A stretch of DNA of 64,000 nucleotides. Origin: Streptomyces niger (lineage in GTDB: Bacteria; Actinomycetota; Actinomycetes; Streptomycetales; Streptomycetaceae). Under the pieces are notes generated by a model. The model did not search any database. It was not told the DNA's origin and saw only the letters and a list, made by a program, of their open reading frames with translations. Shown in pieces: positions 16,981 through 26,100 of the stretch (the stretch's first letter is position 1; each line of letters begins with the position of its first letter). Made by a program: the position numbers and the translations under genes. The stretch is taken from positions 1-64,000 of the forward strand of contig NZ_JOFQ01000014.1 of assembly GCF_000718305.1 (NCBI RefSeq). The letters are read 5' to 3'.

Positions 16981-17754
16981 TCACCCCGACCGGCGCCGGC
17001 GGATCGTCTTCCCCAGCCAGACCAGGGGGTCGTACTTGCGGTCCACGGCCCGCTCCTTGAGGGGGATCAGCGCGTTGTCGGTGATCCGGATGTGCTCGGG
17101 GCAGACCTCGGTGCAGCACTTGGTGATGTTGCAGTAACCCAGGCCGTGCTCCTCCTGCGCGGCGCGCTTGCGGTCCAGGCCCTCGTCGGCCGCGGCGTCC
17201 AGGGGGTGCATGTCCAGCTCGGCGACGCGCATGAGGAAGCGGGGGCCGGCGAAGGCCTCCTTGTTCTCCTCGTGGTCCCGGACGACGTGGCAGGTGTCCT
17301 GGCACAGGAAGCACTCGATGCACTTGCGGAACTCCTGGGCCCGCCCCACGTCCTCCTGCTGCATCCGGTACTCGCCGGGTTTGAGATCGGCGGGCGGGAT
17401 GAACGCCGGCACCTCGCGGGCCTTGGCGTAGTTGAAGGAGACGTCCGTGACCAGGTCGCGGACGACGGGGAAGGCACGCATCGGGGTGACGGTGACGGTC
17501 TCCGCGCGGTCGAAGACCGACATCCGCGTCATGCACATCAGCCGCGGCCGGCCGTTGATCTCCGCGCTGCACGAGCCGCACTTGCCGGCCTTGCAGTTCC
17601 AGCGCACCGCCAGGTCCGGGGCCTGGGTCGCCTGCAGCCGGTGGATGATGTCCAGCACCACCTCGCCCTCGTTCACCTCGACGGTGAAGTCGCCGAGGCC
17701 GCCGCCCGTCGCATCCCCCCGCCACACCCTGAAGTGCGCGTCGTACGAACTCAC
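16981..17754 (-). CDS. sdhB: Succinate dehydrogenase iron-sulfur subunit
   Basis: A 257-residue subunit that passes electrons from the flavoprotein to the membrane anchor. Near residue 53 WNCKAGKCGSCS marks the 2Fe-2S cluster. CIECFLCQDTC (about 145-155) and CNITKCCTEVCP (about 207-218) supply the ligands of the other two clusters. GTG at 17754 overlaps the sdhA stop by four bases and has GAGGAG upstream, so the two are coupled. The gene order (anchor, flavoprotein, iron-sulfur) and divergent anchor match the actinobacterial Sdh1 type (M. tuberculosis Rv0247c-Rv0249c). Confidence 0.93.
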   Translation of the reverse strand: MSSYDAHFRVWRGDATGGGLGDFTVEVNEGEVVLDIIHRLQATQAPDLAVRWNCKAGKCGSCSAEINGRPRLMCMTRMSVFDRAETVTVTPMRAFPVVRDLVTDVSFNYAKAREVPAFIPPADLKPGEYRMQQEDVGRAQEFRKCIECFLCQDTCHVVRDHEENKEAFAGPRFLMRVAELDMHPLDAAADEGLDRKRAAQEEHGLGYCNITKCCTEVCPEHIRITDNALIPLKERAVDRKYDPLVWLGKTIRRRRSG

Positions 17755-19712
17755 GAGCTCAGCTCCTCGTCGGTCAGGTACTTCGCCAGTTCGTCCCGCT
17801 CGAACAGCTCCAGCAGGTCGTCCCGGATCGCCGGCATCTCGCGCCGCTCCAGCCGGATGTGGGCGAGCGCGGGGTCCTCGGGCAGCTCGGGCCGGCCGTC
17901 GGTCGTGGCCAGCCGGCACAGCAGGTTGACCCGGCGCCAGCGGCGGTCCATCTCGGGATGGTCGTCCCGGGTGTGGCCGCCGCGGCTCTCCTTGCGCTCC
18001 AGCGCGGCCCGCGCCACGCACTCGCTGACCAGCAGCATGTTCCGCAGATCCAGCGAGAGGTGCCAGCCCGGGTTGTACTGCCGGTGACCCTCGACCCCGG
18101 CCCGCCGGGCCCGTACCCGCAGGTCCGCCAGTTTCTCCAGCGCCTGCTCCATCTCCGGCTGCCGGCGGATGATGCCGACCAGGTCGTTCATCGCCTGCTG
18201 GAGCTCCTGGTGCAGGGTGTACGGGTTCTCCGCCGGCCGCCCGGTGTGCGGGAGGCCCGAGTCCTCCGCGCTGAACGGCCGCAGCGCCTCCGCCTCGGCG
18301 GCCCCGGTCTCCCGCGGGTCCACGACGGGCCGCTCGCCGGCCGCCAGCGCGGCGGCGTACTCCGCGGCGTACATCCCGGCCCGCCGCCCGAAGACGAGCA
18401 GGTCGGAGAGGGAGTTGCCGCCGAGCCGGTTGGAGCCGTGCATGCCGCCGGCCACCTCGCCCGCGGCGAAGAGGCCGGGGACGCCGGTCGCGGCCGCGGT
18501 GTCCGGGTCGACGTCCACGCCGCCCATGACGTAGTGGCAGGTCGGCCCGACCTCCATCGCCTCCGCCGTGATGTCCACGTCCGCCAGCTCCTTGAACTGG
18601 TGGTGCATGGACGGCAGCCGGCGCCGGATCACCTCGGCCGGCATGCGGGTGGAGACGTCCAGGAAGACGCCGCCGTGCGGGGAGCCGCGGCCCGCCTTGA
18701 CCTCGGCGTTGATGGCCCGCGCGACCTCGTCGCGGGGGAGCAGCTCGGGCGGGCGGCGGTTGCTGTCCGGATCCTCGTACCAGCGGTCGCCCTCGTCCTC
18801 GGACTGCGCGTACTTCTCCTTGAAGACGTCCGGCACGTAGTCGAACATGAAGCGCTTGCCCTCGCTGTTGCGCAGCACCCCGCCGTCGCCGCGTACCGAC
18901 TCGGTGACGAGGATGCCCTTCACCGACGGGGGCCAGACCATGCCGGTGGGGTGGAACTGCACGAACTCCATGTTCACCAGCGGTGCCCCGGCGAGCAGCG
19001 CCAGCGCGTGCCCGTCGCCGGTGTACTCCCAGGAGTTGGAGGTCACCTTGAAGGACTTGCCGATGCCGCCGGTGGCCAGCACGACGGCCGGCGCCTCCAG
19101 TACGAAGAACCGGCCGGACTCGCGCTCGTAACAGAACGTTCCGGCGACCCGGCCGCCCTCCTTCAGGCTGTCTTCTTTCAAGATCCGCGTGACCGTGCAC
19201 TCCTGGAAGACCTTCAGGCGCGCGTCGTACGCGCCGTGCTCCCGCTCGTCCTCCTGCTGCAGCGAGACGATCTTCTGCTGGAGGGTACGGATCAGCTCCA
19301 GCCCCGTACGGTCGCCGACGTGGGCGAGGCGCGGGTACTCGTGCCCGCCGAAGTTGCGCTGCGAGATGCGGCCGTCCGGGGTGCGGTCGAAGAGCGCGCC
19401 CCAGGTCTCCAGCTCCCAGACCCGGTCCGGGGCCTCCCGCGCGTGCAGCTCGGCCATCCGCCAGTGGTTCAGGAACTTGCCGCCGCGCATGGTGTCGCGG
19501 AAGTGGACCTTCCAGTTGTCGCCCTCGTTGACGTTGCCCATGCTGGCCGCGATGCCGCCCTCGGCCATGACCGTGTGGGCCTTGCCGAACAGGGACTTGC
19601 AGATCACCGCCGTCCGCATGCCCTGCTCGCGGGCCTCGATGGCGGCTCGCAGGCCGGCCCCGCCGGCGCCCACCACGACCACGTCCCAGGCCTGCCGTTC
19701 GACTTGCGTCAT
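17751..19712 (-). CDS. sdhA: Succinate dehydrogenase/fumarate reductase flavoprotein subunit
   Basis: The 653-residue catalytic subunit oxidises succinate to fumarate. The FAD Rossmann motif VVVGAGGAGLRAA is near residues 12-24, and AHTVMAEGGIAAS follows, with His46 as the expected covalent FAD attachment site. Active-site blocks EFVQFHPTG and HGSNRLGGNSLSD are present. ATG at 19712 is used, with GGAAGG about twelve bases ahead. It is the second gene of the operon after the membrane anchor, with 26 bases between them, and is coupled to sdhB. Confidence 0.94.
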   Translation of the reverse strand: MTQVERQAWDVVVVGAGGAGLRAAIEAREQGMRTAVICKSLFGKAHTVMAEGGIAASMGNVNEGDNWKVHFRDTMRGGKFLNHWRMAELHAREAPDRVWELETWGALFDRTPDGRISQRNFGGHEYPRLAHVGDRTGLELIRTLQQKIVSLQQEDEREHGAYDARLKVFQECTVTRILKEDSLKEGGRVAGTFCYERESGRFFVLEAPAVVLATGGIGKSFKVTSNSWEYTGDGHALALLAGAPLVNMEFVQFHPTGMVWPPSVKGILVTESVRGDGGVLRNSEGKRFMFDYVPDVFKEKYAQSEDEGDRWYEDPDSNRRPPELLPRDEVARAINAEVKAGRGSPHGGVFLDVSTRMPAEVIRRRLPSMHHQFKELADVDITAEAMEVGPTCHYVMGGVDVDPDTAAATGVPGLFAAGEVAGGMHGSNRLGGNSLSDLLVFGRRAGMYAAEYAAALAAGERPVVDPRETGAAEAEALRPFSAEDSGLPHTGRPAENPYTLHQELQQAMNDLVGIIRRQPEMEQALEKLADLRVRARRAGVEGHRQYNPGWHLSLDLRNMLLVSECVARAALERKESRGGHTRDDHPEMDRRWRRVNLLCRLATTDGRPELPEDPALAHIRLERREMPAIRDDLLELFERDELAKYLTDEELSS

Positions 19713-19738
19713 GAAAATGCGCACCCTTCCTGGGAGCT

Positions 19739-20566
19739 CTAGAAGAACCGCGGATCGTCGAAGGCCCCGACGGACAACAGGTAGACGTAGAAGTCGGCGG
19801 CGGCCACGCTGATCAGCGAGGCCCAGGCCAGCACCGCGTGCCGGGCGTTCAGCCGGCTCACCCAGCCCCACATCCGGTACCGCACCGGATGCTTGGAGAA
19901 GTGCTTCAGGCGCCCGCCGACGATGTGCCGGCAGGAGTGGCAGGAGAGGGTGTACGCCCAGATCAGGGCGATGTTCACGAGGAAGATCAGGGAGCCCAGG
20001 CCCATGTGGCCCCACGCGTAGCTCTCGTCGCGGAAGGCGAGGACGGTGTCGTACGTCAGCACGCCCGCGACCAGCAGCGCGGCATAGAAGAAGTACCGGT
20101 GAATGTTCTGCAGGATCAGCGGGAAGCGGGTCTCGCCGCTGTAGCTCTTGTGCGGCTCGGCGACCGCGCACGCCGGGGGCGAGGCCCAGAAGCCGCGGTA
20201 GTAGGCCTTGCGGTAGTAGTAGCAGGTCAGCCGGAAGCCCAGCGGGAAGATCAGGATCAGCAGCGCGGGGGACAGGCCCCACCAGCCGCCGAACAGCTCC
20301 CAGTTGGGGCCGGCCCGCATGGTCTCGCAGTTCTCCGCGAGGCAGGGGGAGTAGAACGGCGAGACGTACGGCGCGTGGTAGTAGTCGGCGTTCGCGAACG
20401 CCCGCCAGGTCGAGTACACGACGAACGCGAGCAGCCCGGCCGCGGTGCTCGCCGGGTAGAGCCACCAGCGCTCGGTGCGCAGGTGACGGGCGGGGATGGC
20501 GGCGCGAGTGGGGCCGTGCACCCCGCTCGCGCCGGTCGTGGATGTGGGTTCGGTGCCTGTGGCCAA
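19739..20566 (-). CDS. Succinate dehydrogenase membrane anchor (Sdh1/cytochrome b-type)
   Basis: A 275-residue membrane protein with five clear hydrophobic segments, e.g. YPASTAAGLLAFVVYSTW, LSPALLILIFPLGFRL and LGSLIFLVNIALIWAY. Histidines near the segments (NIHRYFFYA, LSCHSCRHIVGG, NARHAVL) could bind haem and quinone. The start is TTG at 20566, seven bases after AGGAG. It is larger than classical SdhC/D and is the only anchor, as in actinobacterial Sdh1 complexes. Sequence conservation of such anchors is low, so the call leans on the operon. Confidence 0.82.
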   Translation of the reverse strand: MATGTEPTSTTGASGVHGPTRAAIPARHLRTERWWLYPASTAAGLLAFVVYSTWRAFANADYYHAPYVSPFYSPCLAENCETMRAGPNWELFGGWWGLSPALLILIFPLGFRLTCYYYRKAYYRGFWASPPACAVAEPHKSYSGETRFPLILQNIHRYFFYAALLVAGVLTYDTVLAFRDESYAWGHMGLGSLIFLVNIALIWAYTLSCHSCRHIVGGRLKHFSKHPVRYRMWGWVSRLNARHAVLAWASLISVAAADFYVYLLSVGAFDDPRFF

Positions 20567-20642
20567 CGTCGGTCTCCTGAGGCGGAGCTGCTGGGTGTGG
20601 GGGCGGACGAGGAGGGGGCGGTGCCGGGCACGAGCGGTGCGC

Positions 20643-20954
20643 CTACGGCGCCCGGCGGTCGCGTGCGCCCAGCCCCTCGTCCTCGGCGTCGGTCCACAGG
20701 GAGGCGTCGTACGGCGCGTCGGGGATGGTCACCATGTCGGACACCGCGCGTCCCGCGGTCGGCACCGGCCGGCCGTGGTCGTCGGGCGCGGCCTGAGCAC
20801 GCAGCAGTTCGAGGCTTTCGCGCAGGTGCTCGGTGTCGCTGCGGACCCGGCGTATCTCCAACCCGCCGCCGACCTGCTGCTCCAGGCGCCCGACCGAGCG
20901 GACCAGGTCCTCCAGGCTGCGTTGCACAGCCGTCAGATCATCGTGCAAGGACAT
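20643..20954 (-). CDS. Hypothetical small coiled-coil protein upstream of sdh
   Basis: A 103-residue soluble protein. Residues 1-55 form a likely coiled coil (MSLHDDLTAVQRSLEDLVRS, then LEQQVGGGLEIRRVRSD). The rest is disordered and acidic, ending DAEDEGLGARDRRAP. ATG at 20954 has GAGGG before it. It points the same way as the sdh genes, 76 bases upstream of the anchor start, so it may lie on the same transcript. I do not recognise a characterised family; an accessory role for the dehydrogenase is only a guess. Confidence 0.7.
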   Translation of the reverse strand: MSLHDDLTAVQRSLEDLVRSVGRLEQQVGGGLEIRRVRSDTEHLRESLELLRAQAAPDDHGRPVPTAGRAVSDMVTIPDAPYDASLWTDAEDEGLGARDRRAP

Positions 20955-21259
20955 GACGAGCCCTCACTTCCGAGGGTGCGGTCGGCAATCTCATGCGCCT
21001 GCGAGTGTCGCGCGTCACAGTCGCGGTTGGGAAGGGATAGGGCCGTATTCCGGGTCACGATGGCGCATAGCAGGGCGCCGCCGATCGATCCACGCCCCGT
21101 TGGGCCGACCGGGTGGCCTTGGGAAGTCGGCCGCCGTGTCGCCGTGCCGCGCCCCACGCCGTCGTTTTCAGTGGACGGGCCATAGGTGTGATGAGCCGCA
21201 AAGTCGGCCGAATGTGATCAGCGGCGGCGGCCGCGCGGGCGAGCCCGGAGGTAACAGAG
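20955..21259. other. Divergent intergenic region (coiled-coil gene / large lipoprotein)
   Basis: About 300 bases between divergent starts, expected to hold both promoters. I see no clear repeat, RNA gene or short gene with a ribosome site. Confidence 0.4.
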
Positions 21260-23959
21260 ATGACCGACCACGTCGGACCGCGGGGCGTCGGCGGCGGCCG
21301 GCCGGCCGGCCGCGGGCGCCGCCGGGTGGCCCTCCTCACGGCGGGCGCGCTGCTCCCGCTGCCCCTGCTGGCCGGCTGCGGCGGGGACGACGAAGCCCCC
21401 GCCGCCGGGGCCGGCAGCCAGGACATCGCCCCCGCGGCGGCGGCCACGCTGCGCGACGGCGGTACGGTGCGCTGGGCCGTGGACGAGCTCCCCGGCACCT
21501 TCAACGCCTTCCAGGCGGACGCCGGTGCGAGCACGGACACGGTCGCGGGCGCGGTCCTCCCGGCCCTCTTCACCCTGGACGCCAACGGCGTGCCGCAGCG
21601 CAACGCCGACTACCTGGAGGCCGCCGAGGTCACCCAGCGCGAGCCGCGGCAGATCGTGCGGTACACCCTGGCCCCCGGCGCGCGCTGGAGCGACGGCCGG
21701 CGGATCTCCGCGGCCGACTTCGCCGCCCAGTGGAAGGCGCTGCGCGGGAAGAACGCCGCCTACTGGACCGCCCGCAACGCCGGCTACGACCGGATCGAGA
21801 AGGTCCGGGCCGGCGGGCGGCCCGGCGAGATCGAGGTGGTCTTCGCCCGCCCGTACGCCGACTGGCAGTCGCTCTTCACCCCGCTGTACCCGAAGAACGT
21901 GATGCGCTCCCCGGCGGCCTTCAACGACGGCGCGCGGAAGGGGCTCGCGCTCTCCGCCGGGCCGTTCCGGGTACGGGCGAAGGACGGCCGCGAGGACTCC
22001 CTCACGCTCGTACGGAATCCGCGGTGGTGGGGCGGCCGGGCCCGGCTGAAGAAGATCGTGCTCACCGACGTGCCCGTGGCGAAGCGGGCGAAGGCGCTGG
22101 CCGAGGGCCGGATCGACGTCGCGGCCGTCGACCGCGGCACCGCCAAGGAGATCACCACGGCGCGCGGCACGAACCAGCAGGCCGCCGTCGGGGACGACGC
22201 CCCGCGCGGCGCCGTCTCCTCCGAAGCGCTGCGCCACCAGGCGCAGGCCCGCGGCAGCGAGGCCGAGCGCACGACGGAGGCGAAGCGCCGCAAGGAGGCG
22301 GCCGCCGCCGCGGCCCGCCGCGCCCACCTGCGCGACTACACCGTCCACCGCGCCCTCTCGCCCTCCTTCACCCAGCTGGCGCTGAACGGCAGCACGGGGC
22401 CGCTCACCGACGAGCGGGTCCGCCGCGCGGTGGCCCGCGCCATCGACCGCACCGCGCTGGCGAAGGAGGTGCTGGACCCGCTCCGACTGCCCGCCGCGCC
22501 GGTCGGCAGTCACCTCCTCCTGGCGGGGCAGCCCGGGTACCGCGACAACAGCGGCGCGCTGGGCGCCCAGGACACCCAGGCGGCCCAGGCGCTGCTGGCC
22601 GACGCCGGCTGGCGCATGCCGGCGGCCGGCGGCGAGCAGCAGACCGACGCGCAGCCCGGCGAGCGGGAGGCCGACCGGGGCCGGTCCGATGCGGACGCCG
22701 GCCGGACCGACGGCGAGAACGGGCAGCCGGGCCCGCAGAACGGGGCCGGCCGACCGCATGGCGGCCCCGGTGCCGGCCGGCCCGCCGCGACGGCGCCCGT
22801 CACCCTCTCCACGCTGACCGGCGCCGGCTCGGCAGGCGTCCAGCGCGCGGCCCTGCTGCGGCAGAGCGCGGCGCTGTACGACGCGGCGGCCCGTACGGAC
22901 CGGCACCGCGCCCTGGGGGACCGCAAGTCGGCCGCGTACGCCGCGTACGAGCGGGCGAGCGGCCGGGCCGCGGACGCCTGGGACGAGGCCGACGTCCTCG
23001 CGGAGGCCGCCCGGCAGCAGACCACCGCGCTCGCGGCGGGCTGGGACGACACCAAGCCCGGGGCCGGCGGGGACGTCGCGGGTACCGGACCGGCCGGCCC
23101 GGTCAGCGCCGTCCAGGCCCGCGAGGCCGCGGCCGCCGCCGAACGGAACCGCCTCGCGGCGCTCGCGGAGCGCACGGACCGGAAGGCGGTCCGGGCCACG
23201 CAGGAGGAGAAGGCACCCCTTGCGGGGCGGGCCGTGCGGGCCGGGATGGCCGCCCCCGGTGCCGGGGACGGCCGGGGAGCGGGAGAACACGACGAGAAGG
23301 CCGACAAGGCCGACAAGGCCGATAAGGTTGAAAAGGTCGAAAAGAACGACAAAGACGGCAAGGGTGCCGAGCACGGCCGGCACGCGCGCGGCCACGACGA
23401 CGCGGCGGCCGGCCGGAGCGCCGTCTTCGTGAAGAAGAACGGCCGCCCGCTCATGCTGCGCTTCGTCCTCCCCGACGGCCCCGGCACCGCCCAGCTGCGC
23501 ACCGTCGCCGACCGGATCTCGGAAATGCTCATGAAGATCGGCGTACGGACGACCGTCAAGAAGGTGGCCGACAAGAGCTACTTCGCGGACCACATCGCGT
23601 CCGGCGACTACGACCTGGCGCTCTACTCGTGGCCCGGCAGCGCCTATCCGGCCACCGACGCCCGGCCCATCTACGCCAAGCCCCGGCCCGCCGCGGACGG
23701 CTCGCTGACCGTGGAGCAGAACTACACCCGGGTCGGCACCGACCGGATCGACCAGCTCTTCGACCAGGCCTCCACCGAGCTGGACCCGGACGCGGCGCGC
23801 GCTCTCGTCGCCCAGGCCGATCAGCGGATCTGGGCCGCCGCCGGGTCGGTCCCGCTGTACCGGCAGCCGCAGCTCGTGGCGGCCAGGTCCGAGCTGGCCA
23901 ATGTGGGCGCATTCGGCTTCGCGACGCCTCGGTACCAGGACATCGGCTATAAGAAGTAG
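21260..23959 (+). CDS. Extra-large SBP_bac_5-type solute-binding lipoprotein
   Basis: An 899-residue extracytoplasmic binding protein. After a basic lead, the lipobox LLAGCGG (Cys around residue 40) follows a hydrophobic stretch. Family-5 peptide-binding features are visible: ARWSDGRRISAADFAAQWKA near 145, LALNGSTGPLTDERVRRAVA near 375-395 and, at the end, YDLALYSWPG and FDQASTEL. Residues ~452-718 are a non-family insertion rich in Ala, Glu, Arg and Gly, including the Lys/Asp/Glu run DKADKADKVEKVEKNDKDGK (typical family members are 500-600 residues). No permease or ATPase is adjacent, so it may serve another transporter or a cell-wall role. Confidence 0.82.
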   Translation: MTDHVGPRGVGGGRPAGRGRRRVALLTAGALLPLPLLAGCGGDDEAPAAGAGSQDIAPAAAATLRDGGTVRWAVDELPGTFNAFQADAGASTDTVAGAVLPALFTLDANGVPQRNADYLEAAEVTQREPRQIVRYTLAPGARWSDGRRISAADFAAQWKALRGKNAAYWTARNAGYDRIEKVRAGGRPGEIEVVFARPYADWQSLFTPLYPKNVMRSPAAFNDGARKGLALSAGPFRVRAKDGREDSLTLVRNPRWWGGRARLKKIVLTDVPVAKRAKALAEGRIDVAAVDRGTAKEITTARGTNQQAAVGDDAPRGAVSSEALRHQAQARGSEAERTTEAKRRKEAAAAAARRAHLRDYTVHRALSPSFTQLALNGSTGPLTDERVRRAVARAIDRTALAKEVLDPLRLPAAPVGSHLLLAGQPGYRDNSGALGAQDTQAAQALLADAGWRMPAAGGEQQTDAQPGEREADRGRSDADAGRTDGENGQPGPQNGAGRPHGGPGAGRPAATAPVTLSTLTGAGSAGVQRAALLRQSAALYDAAARTDRHRALGDRKSAAYAAYERASGRAADAWDEADVLAEAARQQTTALAAGWDDTKPGAGGDVAGTGPAGPVSAVQAREAAAAAERNRLAALAERTDRKAVRATQEEKAPLAGRAVRAGMAAPGAGDGRGAGEHDEKADKADKADKVEKVEKNDKDGKGAEHGRHARGHDDAAAGRSAVFVKKNGRPLMLRFVLPDGPGTAQLRTVADRISEMLMKIGVRTTVKKVADKSYFADHIASGDYDLALYSWPGSAYPATDARPIYAKPRPAADGSLTVEQNYTRVGTDRIDQLFDQASTELDPDAARALVAQADQRIWAAAGSVPLYRQPQLVAARSELANVGAFGFATPRYQDIGYKK

Positions 23960-24108
23960 CAGGTCAGGGCGGGTGCGAACGGGCTGGGGCGGCCGTTGCC
24001 GCGCCAGCCCCGTACCATGGGGTGAGGCCGTGGCGTGATGATGCCCGGCGGGCGCGCGTGCCGGACCGTACGCGCCGTCATCCACAATCCGGGAGAAGCG
24101 CCGCAAGT

Positions 24109-26016
24109 ATGCCCACGCGCCACGACATTCGTAACGTCGCCATCGTCGCCCACGTCGACCACGGCAAGACCACCCTTGTCGACGCCATGCTCAAGCAGGC
24201 GGGAGCCTTCGCCGCGCACGCCGCCGAGAACCTCGACGAGCGCATGATGGACTCCAACGACCTGGAGCGTGAGAAGGGCATCACGATCCTCGCCAAGAAC
24301 ACGGCGGTGAAATACCACCCCAAGAGCGGCGGGGACCCGATCACGATCAACATCATCGACACCCCCGGCCACGCCGACTTCGGTGGCGAGGTCGAGCGCG
24401 GTCTGTCGATGGTCGACGCGGTCGTGCTGCTGGTCGACGCGTCCGAGGGCCCGCTGCCGCAGACCCGCTTCGTGCTGCGCAAGGCGCTGGCCGCGAAGAT
24501 GCCGGTCATCCTGTGCATCAACAAGACCGACCGGCCCGACTCCCGGATCGCCGAGGTCGTCGACGAGACGTACGACCTGTTCCTGGACCTGGACGCGGAC
24601 GAGGACCAGATCGAGTTCCCGATCGTCTACGCCTGCGCCCGTGACGGCGTCGCGTCGCTGACCAAGCCGGAGGACGGCACCGTCCCGGCCGACAGCACGA
24701 ACCTGGAGCCGTTCTTCACCACGCTGCTGGAGACCGCCCCGGCCCCCGAGTACGACGAGGAGGCCCCGCTCCAGGCGCACGTCACCAACCTGGACGCCGA
24801 CAACTTCCTCGGCCGTATCGCGCTGCTCCGCGTCGAGCAGGGCGAGCTGCGCAAGGGCCAGACCGTCGCGTGGATGAAGCGCGACGGGTCGGTGCAGAAC
24901 GTCCGCATCACCGAGCTGATGATGACCGAGGCGCTCACCCGCAAGCCGGCCGAGGTGGCGGGCCCGGGCGACATCTGCGCGGTCGCCGGTATCCCCGACA
25001 TCATGATCGGCGAGACGCTGGCCGACCCGGAGAACCCGGTCGCGCTGCCGCTGATCACGGTCGACGAGCCCGCGATCTCGATGACCATCGGTACGAACAC
25101 CTCGCCGCTGGTCGGCCGCGGCGGCACCGGCAAGGGCGCGGACGCCAAGGCCGCGGTCAAGGACCGCAAGGTCACCGCCCGCCAGGTCAAGGACCGGCTG
25201 GACCGCGAGCTGATCGGTAACGTCTCGCTGCGCGTGCTGGACACCGAGCGCCCGGACGCCTGGGAGGTGCAGGGCCGCGGTGAGCTGGCGCTGGCCATCC
25301 TGGTCGAGCAGATGCGCCGCGAGGGCTTCGAGATGACCATCGGCAAGCCGCAGGTGGTCACCAAGGAGGTCGACGGCAAGGTCTACGAGCCGACCGAGCG
25401 CATGACCATCGACGTGCCCGAGGAGCACATGGGCGCGGTCACGCAGCTCATGGGCGTCCGCAAGGGCCGGATGGACAACATGTCCAACCACGGCTCGGGC
25501 TGGGTCCGCATGGAGTTCATCGTGCCCTCCCGCGGTCTGATCGGCTTCCGTACGGAGTTCCTGACCAACACCCGCGGTACGGGCATCGCGCACTCCATCC
25601 ACGAGGGCCACGAGCCGTGGTTCGGCACCCTGCAGACCCGTAACAACGGTTCGCTGGTCGCCGACCGCGCCGGCACGGTCACCGCGTTCGCGATGACCAA
25701 CCTCCAGGAGCGTGGCGTGCTCTTCACCGACCCGGGCACCGAGGTGTACGAGGGCATGATCGTCGGCGAGAACAGCCGCTCCGACGACATGGACGTCAAC
25801 ATCACCAAGGAGAAGAAGCTCACGAACATGCGGTCCTCGACCGCGGACGTGACCGAGTCGATCGTGCCGCCGCGCAAGCTCTCCCTGGAGCAGTCGCTGG
25901 AGTTCTGCCGCGACGACGAGTGCGTCGAGGTGACCCCGGAGGCCGTGCGCATCCGCAAGGTGAACCTGGACGCCCGCGAGCGCGCCCGCGCCGCCTCCCG
26001 CGCCAAGCACAACTGA
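24109..26016 (+). CDS. typA: Ribosome-associated GTPase TypA/BipA
   Basis: A 635-residue translational GTPase that binds ribosomes under stress and in assembly. G motifs are intact: AHVDHGKTT (G1, about residues 15-23), the switch region REKGITI, DTPGHADF (G3) and NKTDRPD (G4). EF-G-like domains III and V follow, and the BipA C-terminal domain ends in the RRKVNLD-like segment (VRIRKVNLDARERARAASRA). ATG at 24109 has GGGAGAAG upstream; an in-frame upstream extension lacks homology. A hairpin terminator follows the stop. It is a single-gene unit between the large lipoprotein and the peptide-transport island. Confidence 0.95.
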   Translation: MPTRHDIRNVAIVAHVDHGKTTLVDAMLKQAGAFAAHAAENLDERMMDSNDLEREKGITILAKNTAVKYHPKSGGDPITINIIDTPGHADFGGEVERGLSMVDAVVLLVDASEGPLPQTRFVLRKALAAKMPVILCINKTDRPDSRIAEVVDETYDLFLDLDADEDQIEFPIVYACARDGVASLTKPEDGTVPADSTNLEPFFTTLLETAPAPEYDEEAPLQAHVTNLDADNFLGRIALLRVEQGELRKGQTVAWMKRDGSVQNVRITELMMTEALTRKPAEVAGPGDICAVAGIPDIMIGETLADPENPVALPLITVDEPAISMTIGTNTSPLVGRGGTGKGADAKAAVKDRKVTARQVKDRLDRELIGNVSLRVLDTERPDAWEVQGRGELALAILVEQMRREGFEMTIGKPQVVTKEVDGKVYEPTERMTIDVPEEHMGAVTQLMGVRKGRMDNMSNHGSGWVRMEFIVPSRGLIGFRTEFLTNTRGTGIAHSIHEGHEPWFGTLQTRNNGSLVADRAGTVTAFAMTNLQERGVLFTDPGTEVYEGMIVGENSRSDDMDVNITKEKKLTNMRSSTADVTESIVPPRKLSLEQSLEFCRDDECVEVTPEAVRIRKVNLDARERARAASRAKHN

Positions 26017-26043
26017 CGCCCGCAGGGCCCCAGTAGAGCGACG

Positions 26044-26079
26044 CAGCGCCCCGCCGGACTCCTGTCCGGCGGGGCGCTG
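26044..26079 (+). terminator. Terminator hairpin after typA
   Basis: A perfect 15-bp stem (CAGCGCCCCGCCGGA at 26044-26058 pairing with 26065-26079) with a six-base loop lies 28 bases after the typA stop. No T run follows, as is common in streptomycetes. Confidence 0.75.
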
Positions 26080-26100
26080 CCGTATGTCGCCGTGCTCTCG

